Source: Strix aluco
Lineage: Eukaryota; Chordata; Aves; Strigiformes; Strigidae
Length of the DNA: 64,000 nucleotides
Direction of reading: 5' to 3'
NCBI RefSeq assembly: GCF_031877795.1
Contig: NC_133933.1
Location: 8,926,632 to 8,990,631, forward strand
Under the pieces are notes generated by a model. The model was not told the DNA's origin. It was given only the letters and a program-made list of their open reading frames with translations, and made no database searches. Position 1 is the first letter of the stretch. Every line of letters begins with the position of its first letter. Positions 1-13,659 of the stretch are shown piece after piece. The position numbers and the translations under genes are program-made.

Positions 1-2814
1 ATTACCGTGTCCTCCACCAAGAAGTCAAACAGCCCTCTCTTGATCAATCAGCTATTTGGGCAGAAGTGCACAAATACTTCACATATTAGTGATTAGACCG
101 CTCTCCAGTTTAGTACTGATGTACGATACTGCATTTGTTTCTTGGAAAACTAAATCCATGCCATGCTCAATGTTAAAATAAAATGTCATACTCTTGGGGC
201 TGGGTCCCCTCCCTGCCCCCTGCTATTCTTTGCGATTTCTTAGGCAGAACAGCAAGATATCAGATATTAAGCTTTAAGTACATCCTAAGGTGAAAGATCA
301 AATGGATATTCAACAAGCATTTATAAAACCCTGGAAACTGAGGATCCTTCACTGTATTTTTCTGATTTTTGCTTTTTTTGTCAAAGAATTCCTTTTTCCT
401 TGAACGTTTTCAAGCTGATAATTTTTTCCCATTTTCCCTAGTGTCAACCCTATTCCCTTCCTAGACAAGAAGCACTGAGGCTGCTCAGCATGCCAAAAAA
501 AAAAAAAAAAAAGTATAAAATCAAGAGCTACTTGAGCTAAGCACCAAAATGAACAGCATGTTTCCTATTTTAAAGTACCTTTGCTTCTTCTGCCCAGAAA
601 CCCTGCCCCTAAGCCTGAACCCGCCAGACCAGGGCACCAGGCAAGCTTGGACCTGCAATTTACTGCTTGGGCTACCAGCGGTGGCTTCTTGCTGTTGAAA
701 AGTTGGCTTTATTCTGCTGCTCTCCCTCTGTTTAAAGCAAGTCACTTCTCACTGCTGTGCCCATGATCCTGTCTTTTGCTGGCACAAAATATTCTATGCT
801 GCAAACTATTTAATTTGTAAACCAGGCAGGCGGTCATGGGCATCTCGCCTTGGGATACAGTAAAATAAAATCAAGGTAGCTTTGGCAAGGGGAGTGGTTT
901 ACTTAGATTAGCATCTTGAGTTCAAGCTGATGGGGGAGTTTGGGATAATTTCATGTTAGACAGAGTTAAAACCCAGGCTGTCCAGTGGCAGTGCTATTTT
1001 AACCCAAGCTAACATCTTTCCCACACTCCTCCCTTGTAGCACAGACATGCTTTCAACTGACAAGCTCTCCCTCACTACAACTTTTTATTCCCATCCTTTC
1101 ATTTGTCCTCCTCTTCCCAGAAAACACTCTGGGACATAACATCTGTCCTTTCCCCCCTTATATATATATTTTTTTAAAAGGGAAAATATATCATCTTCAA
1201 CTGGCCCAGAAGCTGATGCCCCTCGCTTGTCTCCATTCCTTCCCCCAAATCCCACACTCAAATACTAAAAGCATCCTTTTTCAGCTTTGTAAAACAAAGA
1301 AGGAAAGAAGCTGATGATGTAGATGCCTGAGCCAGCCTTCTACATAAAAAAAGCCCTTGCCATGCTACTTTAAGTCAACTTTTTGTACTGAGAAAAAACA
1401 CAGCTGTGACTTAACCCGGGCTGCAGCAGACTTTCTCATTTTTAAATGTTACTTCCTGGAATCACTCAAAACTTTTGCTTCCTTCTCCATATGCAAACAA
1501 GGACAAACCTCTTAACATAAATGTTAAAAAGATTTGCATATTTACAGTTCAGAACTGCTCTGTTAATTCCTTTGAAATGCAGGCATATAAAGCCCCCCGA
1601 ACTGCTCCCAGAGCCAGCCAGGCTGTGCTTCCCATCTCTTACCCTATAGCCTTGTTCTGAACCCCTGTAAGAGCTGATGTAAGCATAATTTATACTACTT
1701 CAGAGCTGGATCCATTTGTTCAGGAACATGCATATCAAATTCTTTCCCTCTTGTACTACACAGTCCAAAGGTTTGCATAGGTCAGGACGCAAATCTTTGT
1801 TAACAACCTTTTTTTCTATATACTCACATAGCAGAAAACTAAATAAATGTGTGTATACACACACATGCATGTTATAATGTTCTCATCTGTATAACACAGA
1901 TCATGTGTAAGTTTTATTCCCCTCCTTTTCCTTTCAAAGGATGAGAAAAGTTTATTTTAATGCAGGTCTCAGTCTTCAGCACCATACTTCAGAGAGAGTG
2001 ATAGGTCAGCATGCCTTGGTTTAAGTTTATGAACTGACAGCCCACTTCCAATGACAAAAGAAAATGTAACCTAGGTTAGTTTTCAACCACTGATTGTCAG
2101 ATCCCATGTTCAATATGTCATATGGAGTACACTTCATTAAGGACTGAATTACTTTACTTGTAACATGAGCTAAATTAAAGTCAATGTCAGGCTGCATAAA
2201 TCACCAATTTAAATGTATCACTAAGTGCATTGAAACAGTCATCATCACCCTGTGCCCTAAAATAACCCCAAAAATCTGGGCTTCATTTTTATACATTGTA
2301 AGGATGACAGATAGGAGATTTTTCTGTTCTTTGCTAGGGCTCACAGTTTTACTGTCAGAAACTATTGAACTTTTAAGGAATAGCAATGGCCCGGTAACAC
2401 CTCTCATCAGACGATGTATTTCATGGTGCCATGAATTCAGAGTTCACAAGGAACAGACCCAGAGCATCCATCAGGCTGTCATAGAAGTCCTTCCTTATAC
2501 TGATGGGGTGGAAATTTGGTATCCCACCTGTTTAAGGAAGGGTATGGGAAGAAACAATCCTGGGAACACTTGCACAGTCACCAGGTCAGTCCCCCTTGGG
2601 TCAGCCCCTTGATGACAATTCAAGTCAATGGGGTATCACAGGATTTCGGCAGGCAGTTGTCCCACCAACATATTTTTCTATTACCAAAGGTGGAAAAAGC
2701 TATATGAAGGAAATGGTTGGTAGGAAAAAATGCACCAGTGCCTCATCTGTAAAATCCAGGACATAACTCTCTCCTCTTGCAGCAGTTTTATTCCAGTGCA
2801 GCCCTGTTGGTTAA
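1..2814. other. intergenic, no gene recognised
   Basis: Unique, mildly AT-rich sequence. The longest open frame here (2,184-2,612, plus, 142 codons) has no recognisable domain, no composition bias like a real protein and no splice or promoter context, so I treat it as chance. A short A-run (about 497-512) and a TATATATA stretch near 1,160 are the only simple repeats. No RNA gene was seen. Confidence 0.6.
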
Positions 2815-4600
2815 AGAATCATAAAATCATAGGTTGGAAGGGACCTCAAGGATCATCTGGTTCAACCTTTCTTGGCAAAAGCACAGACTAGACAAGATGG
2901 CCAGGAAGCCCACTGAATCTTAAAAGTCTCCAATGTTGGGGAACACACCACTTCCCTGGGGAGATTATTCTAATGGCTGATTGTTCTCATTACGGAAAAT
3001 TTTCCTCTTATGTCCAATCGGAATCTCCCCAGGAGTAACTTGTATCCGTTACCCCTCATCTTTTCCATGTCACTCCTTGTAACAAAGAAGTCTCCACCTT
3101 CTTTGTAGCCACCCTTTAAATACTGGAACACGGAGATAAGGTCTCCCCTAAGCCTTCTCTTCTCAAGACTGAACAAAGCCAATTCTCTCAGCCTTTCCTG
3201 GCAGGATTCCCAGTCCTTTGAGCATCTTTGTGGCCCTTCTCTGTGCCTTCTCCAGCCTGTCCACATCTTTTTTGTGGGGACCAAAACAGAACACAGTATT
3301 CCAGGTGTGGCCTGACAAGCACTGAGCAGAGTGAGATAATGACTTCTTTATCTCTGCTGGTGATGCCCTTGTTGATGCAACGCAGCAACCCATTGGCTCT
3401 CTTTGCCTCTCCAGCACACTGTCCACTCACATTGAGCTTGTTGTCCACCAGGACCCCCAGGCTCCTTTCCACAGAGCTGCTCCCCAGCTGGGTAGATCCC
3501 AGTCTGTGCTGCACTCCTGGATTATGTTTCTCCAGGTGCAAGACCTTACACTTGTCCTTGTTGAACTTCATAAAGTTCTTATTAGCCCATTCTTCCAGCC
3601 TATCCAGGTCTTCCTGCAGGGTGGCTTTGCCTTCTGAAGTGTCCACTTCCCCACTCAGTTTGATATTGTCAGCAAACTTCATCAGGGTACGCTTGATCCC
3701 ATCATCCAGATCACTTATGAAGATACTAAACAGCATTGGGCCCAATATGGATCCCTGGGGGACCCCACTTGTGACAGGTTGCCAGTTTGAAAAAGAGCTA
3801 TTTACCAGCACCCTCTGGGTGCAGCCTGTCAGCCAGTTCCCCACCCACTGCACAGACCACTCGTCTAGACCATAACACATCAGTTTCTGTAGGAGAAGGC
3901 TGTGGGTAACCATATGAAAAGCCTTGAAGAAATCAGGTAGACAATGTCCACTGCTCACCCCACACATCAACCAAGTCGGTTACTTTGTTATGGAAGGCAA
4001 TCAGGATTGTCAAGCACGATTTGCCCTTAGTGAATTCCTGCTGGCTTTTCCCAATCATGTGCTTCATTTGACTTGTGATAACCCCCAGGAGGATTCATTC
4101 CATAACTTTCCTAGGGACTGAAGTAAGACTGATGGGCCTATAATTTCATGGATCTTCCTTTAAGTCCTTCTTGTAGATGGAGGTTATACTGCCCTTCTTC
4201 CAGTCTTCTGAGACATCCCCTGATCTCCACGACTTCTCAGACATTCTGGAGAGCAGCCTCACAATGACATCAGCCAGCTTACTTAACACCCTCGGATGGA
4301 TAATGTCAGGGCCCATTGATTTGTAGGGGTCAAGCTCCTGTAATAGTTTATATACCAACTCTTCCTTCATTGACAGTGGGTCTGTGTTTGCATTGACCTG
4401 GATTTTTGTTCCCAAGGCCTGGGGCCCAACAATGCTGGTAAAGACAGAAGTGAAGAAAGTGTTGAGAACCTCTGCCTTTTCAGCATTGTTGGTGACTAAT
4501 TCACCTCTCCTGTTTAACAGTGGGCCAATATTTTCCTTCTGTTTCTGCTTGTTGTTTACATACCTGAAGAACCCTTTTCTCTACACTGAGCTGAGAACAG
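2815..4600 (-). mobile_element. CR1 LINE, 5'-truncated copy
   Basis: The plus-strand text from 2,815 is the reverse complement of a CR1 3' end: degenerate ATGATTYT octamers (the CR1 3' terminal microsatellite) and then the familiar 3' UTR. Upstream on the minus strand follow the reverse-transcriptase C-terminal half (frame 3,970 to 3,188) and, in another frame, an earlier RT segment (4,415 to 4,146, with KSMGPDIIHPRVLSKLAD). Recognisable coding similarity reaches the YVNNKQKQKENIGPLL stretch near 4,510-4,570 and fades by about 4,600. There is no ORF1 and no 5' UTR, so it is a typical 5'-truncated avian CR1 insertion. The left boundary is good to about 5 bp and the right boundary to about 50 bp. 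Confidence 0.95.
3188..4570 (-). pseudogene. CR1 reverse transcriptase remnant, broken
   Basis: This is the relic of CR1 ORF2, which in intact elements encodes an endonuclease plus reverse transcriptase that copies the element's RNA at the target site. Visible RT landmarks in the 3,970-3,188 frame are a degraded PDFFKAFH (normally LDFSKAFD), the conserved SGVPQGSILGP block, and FADN at 3,665-3,676, where the family has FADD. Loss of the second catalytic Asp should abolish polymerase activity. The upstream block at 4,415-4,146 lies in a different frame, and the DNA between (about 3,970-4,146) still reads as CR1 but is frameshifted. No endonuclease domain is present. The copy is dead; its residual 260-codon frame should not be annotated as a host gene. 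Confidence 0.93.
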
Positions 4601-7600
4601 ATTTAAGTCTTCTAGACCCACTCTGAAATTTTGGAGAAGGCACTGGCTGGCCAGAGCTGTGGAAGATGTTTCCAGATGACAGTGGGTGGCAGAAATAATT
4701 AGCACGAAGGGCCAATTCTTCATGCCCATTGCCCAAGTCAGGAAAATGCCTCTGAAGTCCAAGAAAATACATCAGTGTAAGACTGGTGAACGCAAGTAAA
4801 GAATTAGACTCTAAATTGCTGCTTCATATTTATTCCAGCTGTTTGAACAGTGGATTAACTTCTGTTAAATAAGTAAACTAAATTTACTTATTAAAAAGTA
4901 AATAAGACTGTCTGTTCTTTTCAATAGATCTTTCATGTGTTTTTAACTTGAGAGGAAGATGAGAAGTGAAATAGTAAAGAGGCATTTTTTGCTGGTCTGC
5001 TTGCCATCTGGATCTCTCTAGGCCCTGGCATCTGCAGGATAGGAAGGAAAAAATCAAAGTGTTCCTGGAAGGAAGAAGAGGCTGCTACCTAGTAGACAAA
5101 TGGGAGAGAGAAACCCGAAATTGAAGAGAAGGGAGAAGGGGAAATGTGAAACTCATTTATTTAGCCTCCTAGTGCAGATTTCTTAGCATGCCCCTTAACT
5201 TTCTGATCTCTTTGTTTTCTTGAGTATGATGATTTTCATGCCTTCTATTCTTTTTTCCTCACATTTTAGTTTGATGTTCATTCTCCACAAGCTTCCTGCA
5301 TATGTCAGCATGAAACAATAGGCTCTCATTACACTTGGCTTCTTTCATCTCCTTCAGACACTGACCTACATTTGTTCTGTTTTTGTCAGTGTGGAAACAT
5401 TTTCCCAGATCAGTTTGTTAAAAAAAATAAAATAAATCACATATTACCAACCATGTTCTGTTGTTTAGAGTATTTACTCTGGATGGTCTTGCAAAGTGGT
5501 TTCAATTAAATTGAGAAGTCCTGTGGAACTAAGATACCTGGTTGGAGTTGACGCTTTATGTTCATTGGAAGTAAAGTGTTAGCAGAGCATGTGAAACCAT
5601 ACTTCAACAACCATCGTCAACTCATGTGCTGTCATTGCAGGATTAGTCAAAAAACATGTGCATCACTACTGTGGTGGGAGTGAGACCTTACCATGTGTGT
5701 GTCATGACCAAACCGGTGGCAAGTTACAAGAAAAATCTCTTCTACTCTGCTGTTGCATGCCCTCATTTCACACTGATGGGTTGCTCATGTGTTGATCTGA
5801 TAACACAACACCATTCTGGTCATTCTTATTTTTCCATCAGACAACTTGGTCAATTTGGTCAAGCATAAGAGGAGGTAAGAAGTGTGGAGTCACTGTTAAG
5901 AGGGTGGGAGACATCCTCTGCTTGGTGACCTGGGGAACGCCAAGCAACATTGGTGCATGTTCTAGATCCAGCCCAGCACCTCCATGTGTGCAGTCCTCCT
6001 AGGGACCTACTGCCACTTCCACAGCACATTGCAGAAGCTGCTGAATTAGGAAGTATTTCTGTCTGTATTTTAACTGTAGAAGAGTTTGCTCAACACAGCT
6101 ACTCCAGACTTCTTAAACATGTGTTCCAGCCTGTGGAGCTTAAGGATTCATAAACAACTGTGACTTAACTGTTGACTTTGGAGCAGTGATCCCACCCATG
6201 CACCATCAAATACAGAACCAGAATCAAGGTGCCTTTCCCACCAGGCACTCATGGACACCTACACAAATATCCCAAGCCTCTTTCTCTGAGAAAGTGTATA
6301 AAACCCCAAAAAATTAAGACAAAACATGAGCAGTTGCACAAAAGCCAGTATCCAGTCATACCAACCACATGCTTTGTTACACTTACCATGCAAAACGGCA
6401 GATGCAGCAGGTTTCATCCTAGCACTTTCAAACAGCAACCCAAATAAATACAGTGCTGATGCACAAAGAGTTAGAATTTTGGTAACGTGGTTTGGCAAAG
6501 CAATCCTGACAATCTGTCATCTGGGAAAATGTCACATTTGACCTTGGTCTCATAAACCAGGGGCTAAGCATACTTCAACCGATCCTAGTTTGTGGGAATG
6601 CCTATAGCATAAGTATTCCACTGTTCTCCTGAAGACAATTTTTAAAATATTATTTTTCAGTTTTCTGCTCATTGGTCCAAGGCAAAAAATCACAACTGAA
6701 TATTTATAGAAGGGCAAAGTCAAAGCAGCTACAACTGGAACATTCAGGCAGCCTCAGCTGCCGGGTAGGCATGTATATAGCTTCAAAATGCCAAACCAAC
6801 AAAATTTGGCTGCCCAAATGCTTAGTTTCAGGACCACACAGTTTGGCATGTGAGTCAAGCTCCTGTGTCTCTTTAAGATGTAGCAGAGCTGTGTTGTTGG
6901 CCAAAGCCAGTGTGAAAGCTGGTAGCAGATGGGTGCAACCATTCTTGCCACGTGGCGTGTTCAACCAAACTGCCCTTAATGCAACTGACTTGCACCTGAA
7001 GTATCACCAAAATAGGGCTCCCGACACTCATCTGATGGCACCTTTGCAAACAGGGCACTGGGTAGAAGACTGAAGACAGCTAGACAAATCCTACTAGTCC
7101 ATGAGCTCCCAAGCACAGCTCTGAAGAACCCTAGGGAAAAAAGTAGTATAAAGGCGCTGCAAGACAGCGACCTTATTCAGGGTCTGAACCACAACATGGG
7201 CACCCCACATTCAAAAGGTCAAGTCTGCTGCTGACTCTAAGGACCATTGTTTTGGAGGCAAGGAGGCACAAGCCACTGTCGCCTGCTGCCTGGCCTACTC
7301 TCTGCAATAAGGCATTAGCAGTCCCACCATATCGCAGGGACTTCTGTGCTCCATCAGGACAGGAGAAAACATAGCCATGCAGTACAGATTTGACCCCTAT
7401 AATCATCTATCACTCTAAGATGGAACAACCTCAGGAAAGACATTTCTCAATTAATTAATCATCATAGCAAGCTTGGCAATTGGGCGCTTAGAAAAAACTG
7501 TATGTTCCCCTTTGATTACAGAATGCATTTCAGGAGTCATATTCTGATATTTCCTGATTTCAGCTCCTATTATAAGCTGCCCGAAAAGTGACCATTTAAG

Positions 7601-10434
7601 ATTTCCAGCCCCAATCAAAAATATATTCTTTGGAGACAGTTCAACTTTTTTTCCATTTAAGTGCACAGAAAGATGACATACTTACTCATGAATGATGGTA
7701 GGCCATTGGGGTCTTTAAAGTCCTACATCACCGGACATATCAAATAAAGTTTTAATGCTAACTTAGGTGAAACACGGAAGATAGAATGGCTTGTTCCTCT
7801 CTGCAAAAGTTGGGCACTACCAGCCAGGAGCCATAAAGCAACTTCAACAGGCAAGGTCAGGATTTTCCTCACACGGGAAGACTGCCTTTGAAAAAACATA
7901 CCACCTTGAGATATCCCTTATGCAGCCTCATGCATGCCAAGTCACACATGCCATTGAAATCACATAAGAAGTGACATGCAGGGAGACTTCTGGCATACTG
8001 GAGGAGACAGGTATTTTGGAAAACACTCACAGATGTGTCCCCACAAAACAGTAGACGTCTGACATACGCTCTTCCCTTCATAATGGTGATAAACCCCAAA
8101 TAACAACGCTGTGAAGACTTACTGTTCTTAATTCAAATCCCCCCTCCCTTACACCAAACATGGGAAAGATTGGGTCCCAGTGAGGACCTTCTTACTCTGG
8201 CTTGTCTCCATGTGCAACAGATTTAGTGCCTCAGCCAGAAACCACAACTCTCAATGCTATTGCCCCACACTGAGCTCCTGACAAGTACTGTAGACTTTTT
8301 ATAACTGATTAGGAGATTATTTTGGCTGGCCTTGCACTTGCATAGGTGATTTCTAATGAATGCATAGTGCTTTGGTATATGATGCCAGCTACAAGCTCTT
8401 TATTAGCATTTATTGGTATTAGGTAACGTTTTGAATTGACAGGACAAATCGTTCCTAACCCCAAAGGACTCTTGAGTTTTATAAAATATTTATGTAGAGG
8501 AACCACTGTACTAAAGTTCACAATGACATCTTTCCTTGTCCTAAGCAGGTGAAAGGCAGCAGCCAGACACCTCAGCACATATATAGCCTATGTAAAAATG
8601 GCTTGCGAAAATAAACCCAAGTAAGTAATGACAACTTGATGGGCTTCAACTGGAGGAAATGACATGGTTGTTGAGAAATGTGCAGTGAGGTCAGAGGACT
8701 GTCTTAGCCACATCAAGGTGGTGTTCACAAGGAGGATGTTGCCTGTATATGAGCAAGGACCAGATGCAAATAGAAATGGCAGTGATGAGAAGCACAGAGG
8801 AGAGTCCCACCTTCACCACCAGACAAGTGCATGGTCTCCCAGACCAAGCTGGCACAAAGGTAATCACAAACAAGCCCACATCTAGGATGAACAGATATTT
8901 GCTTTTGGTGACTAACTCTGCTGGAAGAAGATTTACATGTTTTTGTGAGATTGCTTTGCCAACAGGCCCTTTACAACTCAAAGGCTTCAGTGGATGGCAA
9001 GTAATTTTGCAGAGCATCCTGGCCATCTCTGCTGCTGGTACTCAGTCATTCCTGTTACATTACCTGCAGATATTAAAAGACATGCCAACCCAGCCACCTG
9101 AGGGGAGGAGAAAAATGAGGCATGCCTGTCAGTGCAGCTCTGCTCCAGATAAGGATATAGGGATCATCAGGTTCAGCTGAATCCCTCAGCAACACCTGAG
9201 ATGTAAACCTCAATTCCTATTAATAGTCACTCTAGGTCTGTCTCTTCTGTCTTCCATTCTCTCTCCTCTTAACCTCCTGTCTAATAAAGGTCAGGCTTGC
9301 TTAGCCATGGAAAGATCCTCTCTTGCAAATCCTTGATTGGAGACAAGCTAAGACAAGGCTAAGGCCAGGTATAGAGTGGTACAATGAAAGAAGATTTACA
9401 TGTGCTGAGCATCTGGTCTGATTCCTTTAAAACTCACAACAAGCAAAAATATTGCAAACTGATTTTTCAGCAAGTGAGCTGTAAGCGTCAGAAGCTGTGT
9501 TTTCTTCTCTTTTGCCTTTTTTATTTTCTCTCCTCTCTTACTTCCCTATTTGTGTACATTTGTATTTATTCCTTTGGCCTTAAGAACAAACAAGTTGGGA
9601 CTTTAACAATAAAGCTTCAGAGCTGCTACCTAGAACTAGCTTCTTCTTTCACAGCAAGGTCATTTAATACCATCTGAGAAGTGACAAGCAGGATATTTTA
9701 TTTTCCCCCCCTCCTTTAAAGGGCTCTACAGTTAAAGCATAAAAAGAAAAAAGGACCAAAATAAAGATGCAGTTCAGTATTGACACCTGAACTGCAGTAT
9801 TCTTTCCTCTGGTTACCTTAAAAACAAAAAAGGATGTGCTGTATATTCAACTACATAAAAAATTATGCAAAGATTCCTATGCTTTGTTCAGCTGAATCAC
9901 AGAAAGCTTAAGGTTACTCTACACAGGCTCAGAAGCCCAGGACTTCACTGCAGCCTGGAGCAGAGAAGCCCATTTCTAAGAGGTTTCAATGGAAATGAAA
10001 CACACAGGCTGTACATATACCATGCCAGGGCATCAAAGAGGCAGGGATGTTTCCCAACCTCAGCACCCCCAGCTTGGGTTTTTATGCCTACTAAGCAGAG
10101 CCTGTGCAGAGCACGCTGCCAGCCCAGCTCACAATCTGGCATCTTAAAACCACAAAATTGATGGAGGGAGAGCTCTATTTTGCCTCCTGCTCATTCTGTT
10201 GCTACAAAGGTTTAAATGGTTTGGCCCATTTCAGCAAGGACCATCAGACATGTGCTGCCAGAGCCTCAACCCATCACCTCATCATCACTTTCCTGGATGG
10301 ACATGGAAGAGGGCAAATGATACCCGTTTCCATAAGTGGAAACATCTCTTTGGCTAGAGTCACCATGGAAATACATACTCCTACCGGAAGGTGCTGTTGC
10401 ATCTCAAACTGAATGCAAAGCAGCCAAGGACTTC
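4601..10434. other. intergenic, no gene recognised
   Basis: Unique AT-leaning sequence with only short chance frames on both strands (largest 143 codons at 8,749-9,180, plus, with no recognisable domain). No RNA gene, long repeat or CpG island is visible. Confidence 0.55.
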
Positions 10435-10532
10435 CATTTCTACACTATTATCCAAAAATTTTTTTAAAAGTGACACAGAAAGACATTTCTACAATATTAT
10501 CCAAAAAGTTTTTTAAAAGTGACACAGAAAGA
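10435..10532. repeat. 49-bp tandem duplication
   Basis: Two adjacent 49-bp units (10,435-10,483 and 10,484-10,532), each starting CATTTCTACA and ending GTGACACAGAAAGA. They differ at only a few positions, so the duplication is fairly recent. It has no coding context. Confidence 0.93.
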
Positions 10533-13500
10533 ACAGGCCAGCCCAGACCTCAGGGGCCAGTCCCTCAGCTGGTGTGAATTAGTCAAGCTCCTTCAATACA
10601 ATTAGAGTCATTTACTTCCACTGAAAAGCTACTTTAGAAAAATGGAAGACTAAAAAGCCAGTATCAGGGTCCAGATTTCAAATCCTCTCCCCAGCCAGAC
10701 TTCCAGATGGTATCAATCTGCCTGGACAACCCAGAAAGCCTAACCAGATCTCTTGAGACCCCCATTTCAATACTTTGGATGGTGGCACAACACAGGGAAG
10801 AACCTGACCTCTCGTTTTAATCAGGTGGAGAAGACAATAAAAGACCAAGGCATTTTACTATTGCCACAGCTTCCAGATAGTGACCAAAATTAAAAGAGTA
10901 TCTAATTTTAATTAATGCACTCCTGTCATCAGCCCTTTCCTCTCTCCTCCTCTACCATAGTGGCATCAGAAGAAAATTGCCAAATCTAGTGCAAAGGCTG
11001 ACAACCTTCACAAAAAGGTCTTTGTATGCAAAGCTTTAAGGGAGCACAACTCAGGACTCACCGAAAAAAGATTGACTACCGAAAAAAAAAAGAGATCTAC
11101 ATGTTTTTCCAAGTGTTTTGCTTGGTCTGAATGGGTTTATTCTTCCTGCAGTGCTGTGAGTGCAGTGCTGACTGTCTCGCAGCGAGAGCCCAGCTAAGGC
11201 GACTGCCAGCATGTCATAAAGAAATCAGGTAACAGAGGGAACGGGTCCACAAAACAGGAGAGCTCATCCATCTTCAGCGGAAAACTCCCTTCAAGACCAG
11301 CCCTTTCTGCGACTCCCAGCTACTTAACTTATCTAAATGCCCTTTCTTCCCGACAGACAAGACCACACAGGATCTAACCTGTGGATCTTGATGTGTTATC
11401 TCAACAAAGGCCAGCACCAGATGTTTTGGAAGATGATGCAGACAAACAAACAGGAAAAGCCCTATGATGGGCAGATAGGGAATAATCTCATCTCTCCCAA
11501 ACGGCTCTTCACCTTAGCCCCAAAACTCACCTCCTACTTTAAGCTGGTTTATTCCAGTTCAGTGGTTACTGTCTCAAGAAAAATGACCGTGTAGACATCA
11601 TGCAAAACATAGCAGAAGTAGCAGCTAGTAACCACATGGGATGGACAGAAACACCTGAAAAGGTTTTATGCTTAATTTCCACTGATGTGAACATTGTTCC
11701 AAAGTCACTTGGGCAGTTTAAAAAATGTGTTTAATTTCCACCAGCAAAGGAATTAATCAGCTGAGAGCTTTCTTTGGTCTCCTCTTTTAGTAACCCTGTA
11801 ATTCTTCTTGAGCACCTTCTGTGTTTCCAGCTGTAAGGACCCACCAGAAAACTCAAGACAGTAGCTATCACATGCACCAGAGTCTCTGAAGTCAGAAGGA
11901 CCAAAGCTACAGCACACAGCCACCAGCCCCACTATTAAGTTATGCAAAGTGCTAGTCACTACATCCCTTCCACAGAGGAGTCTTTCTTTAGATAAACCAC
12001 ACAGCAATGCTTCATCATAAAGCACAGACCTATTTACATATTTTAAAGCACATTGGGAGGTCGTTTCCTGACAAAACAAAGACATTTTAAAGCATATTTG
12101 CTGTCTGTGTTTCCGCATGTTAAGAAAAATTTTGATTACAAGCAGTAATTAATTGATCACATACAGCACGCGTGCTTTGGAATTGCTGTGAATGAAATTG
12201 CATTGAAAACATCCTAACAAGGCCATCCCCAAATATTTGAAAACAGGCAGAGCTGCAAAATGAATGCTGAATGTCATTCAAAGCTGATAATAACCATCAT
12301 TCAATGCCAGTAAACAAATAAACAAAACCTTTTGGGCTAACAATTATTGAAAGAGTTTTAAATTGCTGATTACTATCGTAATATCTGTAATGGAGAACAG
12401 CTGAATTTTTGCATGCTATGAAGAGCTTGCTCAAGTAGCAAGGACCACTTTGTATATGGGTGATTTACATTCCTTTGTGGTGCATTTGTACATATATCTC
12501 AAGAAGAAATCAAAACTATATGCCCGCCCCTAATGGGAAACATAAAAGCAAAGGTTTATCAATGTTGTGAACTTTTTATTTTTTCCAGTAGCCAGGGGAT
12601 AATCCCATATTTCTCTATGTCATTATTCTGAAATCTGATATTCCAGTTCACATTAAATTAATGGAAAATTCCCAAAGGTAATGGAAACTAACTTTCTCTG
12701 AAACAAACAAAAAACCAGATTACACCACAACAAAGAAACCCCCAGAGGTAACATGGGAACAATGAGGGATGCTGCTGGGCAGCTGGCAAACAAAGCAGCC
12801 ACTCTAAACATAAATAACTCTCTCCTAAGAGCTGGAAGAAGGTTTGTGCTCACAACATAGGGGAGAACCTGGTTCTCAAGCCTCCTCTGCCTTGGTCATG
12901 CTTTCCTACCCCTGGAAAAGGGAGAGCAGTCATGGGACATGTGAGGCATAGGCCACATAAGGGTTTGTTTGGGGCAGCTGAGATGGCAGCAAAACCCCAG
13001 AGATGGTGGGAATAGCTCTTAGATGTTGCCCTCCTTGAGCAGCTTTGAGACCCCAAATTCCTTCCCCTGATGGAAGAGAAAGGCCATAGAAATGATCTAC
13101 TAGGTGTGAAAAGATATAGCAAGCCCCAGGGAACAGAAGCTCCTTACTCCTCAGTGGCAGTGTTGCACTGTCTGCAGGTTGCATTTGGGAGCTAGCCCTG
13201 GCAGGACTGCAAGATACACATGGTAAAGATCAGTGTCAGGGCTGTAGGCAGTGATCATTTATTGCCAGCAACTGGGATCAGTCATCCCCCTTAGATATCT
13301 AAATGTTGTGCTGGATAGCAGTGTATGCGAAATGAGACTTGGTGCCTGTGGTAGGGCAGGTCTAAGTCCTCTTCCCTGAATAGCTGGGCACTGCGACTAA
13401 GATCATAGGCTCTGGCAGATAGTGACAGAAATTAAATGATGAAATAAAGTCACATCCTTACTTGCCTACTTGGAGTTCTCCTATACAGCAGGATTTCTGT

Positions 13501-13659
13501 AGAGCCAGTAAAATACTACCACACAGGAAGGAAAAATCACTGATTAATCCCCTATTTTCTCCAGTTTGCTTTGCATCAGCCCTTGTTGAGATCAACCATA
13601 TAACTCAGGACTCCATACAAATAATTCCAGAGGCAAAGAGATAGACTGAAATCACATAG
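10533..13659. other. intergenic, no gene recognised
   Basis: Unique sequence. AT-rich stretches around 12,130-12,420 and 12,480-12,660 resemble non-coding conserved DNA in texture (ATTAATTGATCA, TAATATCTGTAAT), but nothing specific can be named. The short frames on both strands look like chance. Confidence 0.5.

Noticed and set aside
2184..2612. 142-codon plus-strand frame
   Set aside because: No domain, promoter or splice context; another frame overlaps it on the opposite strand.
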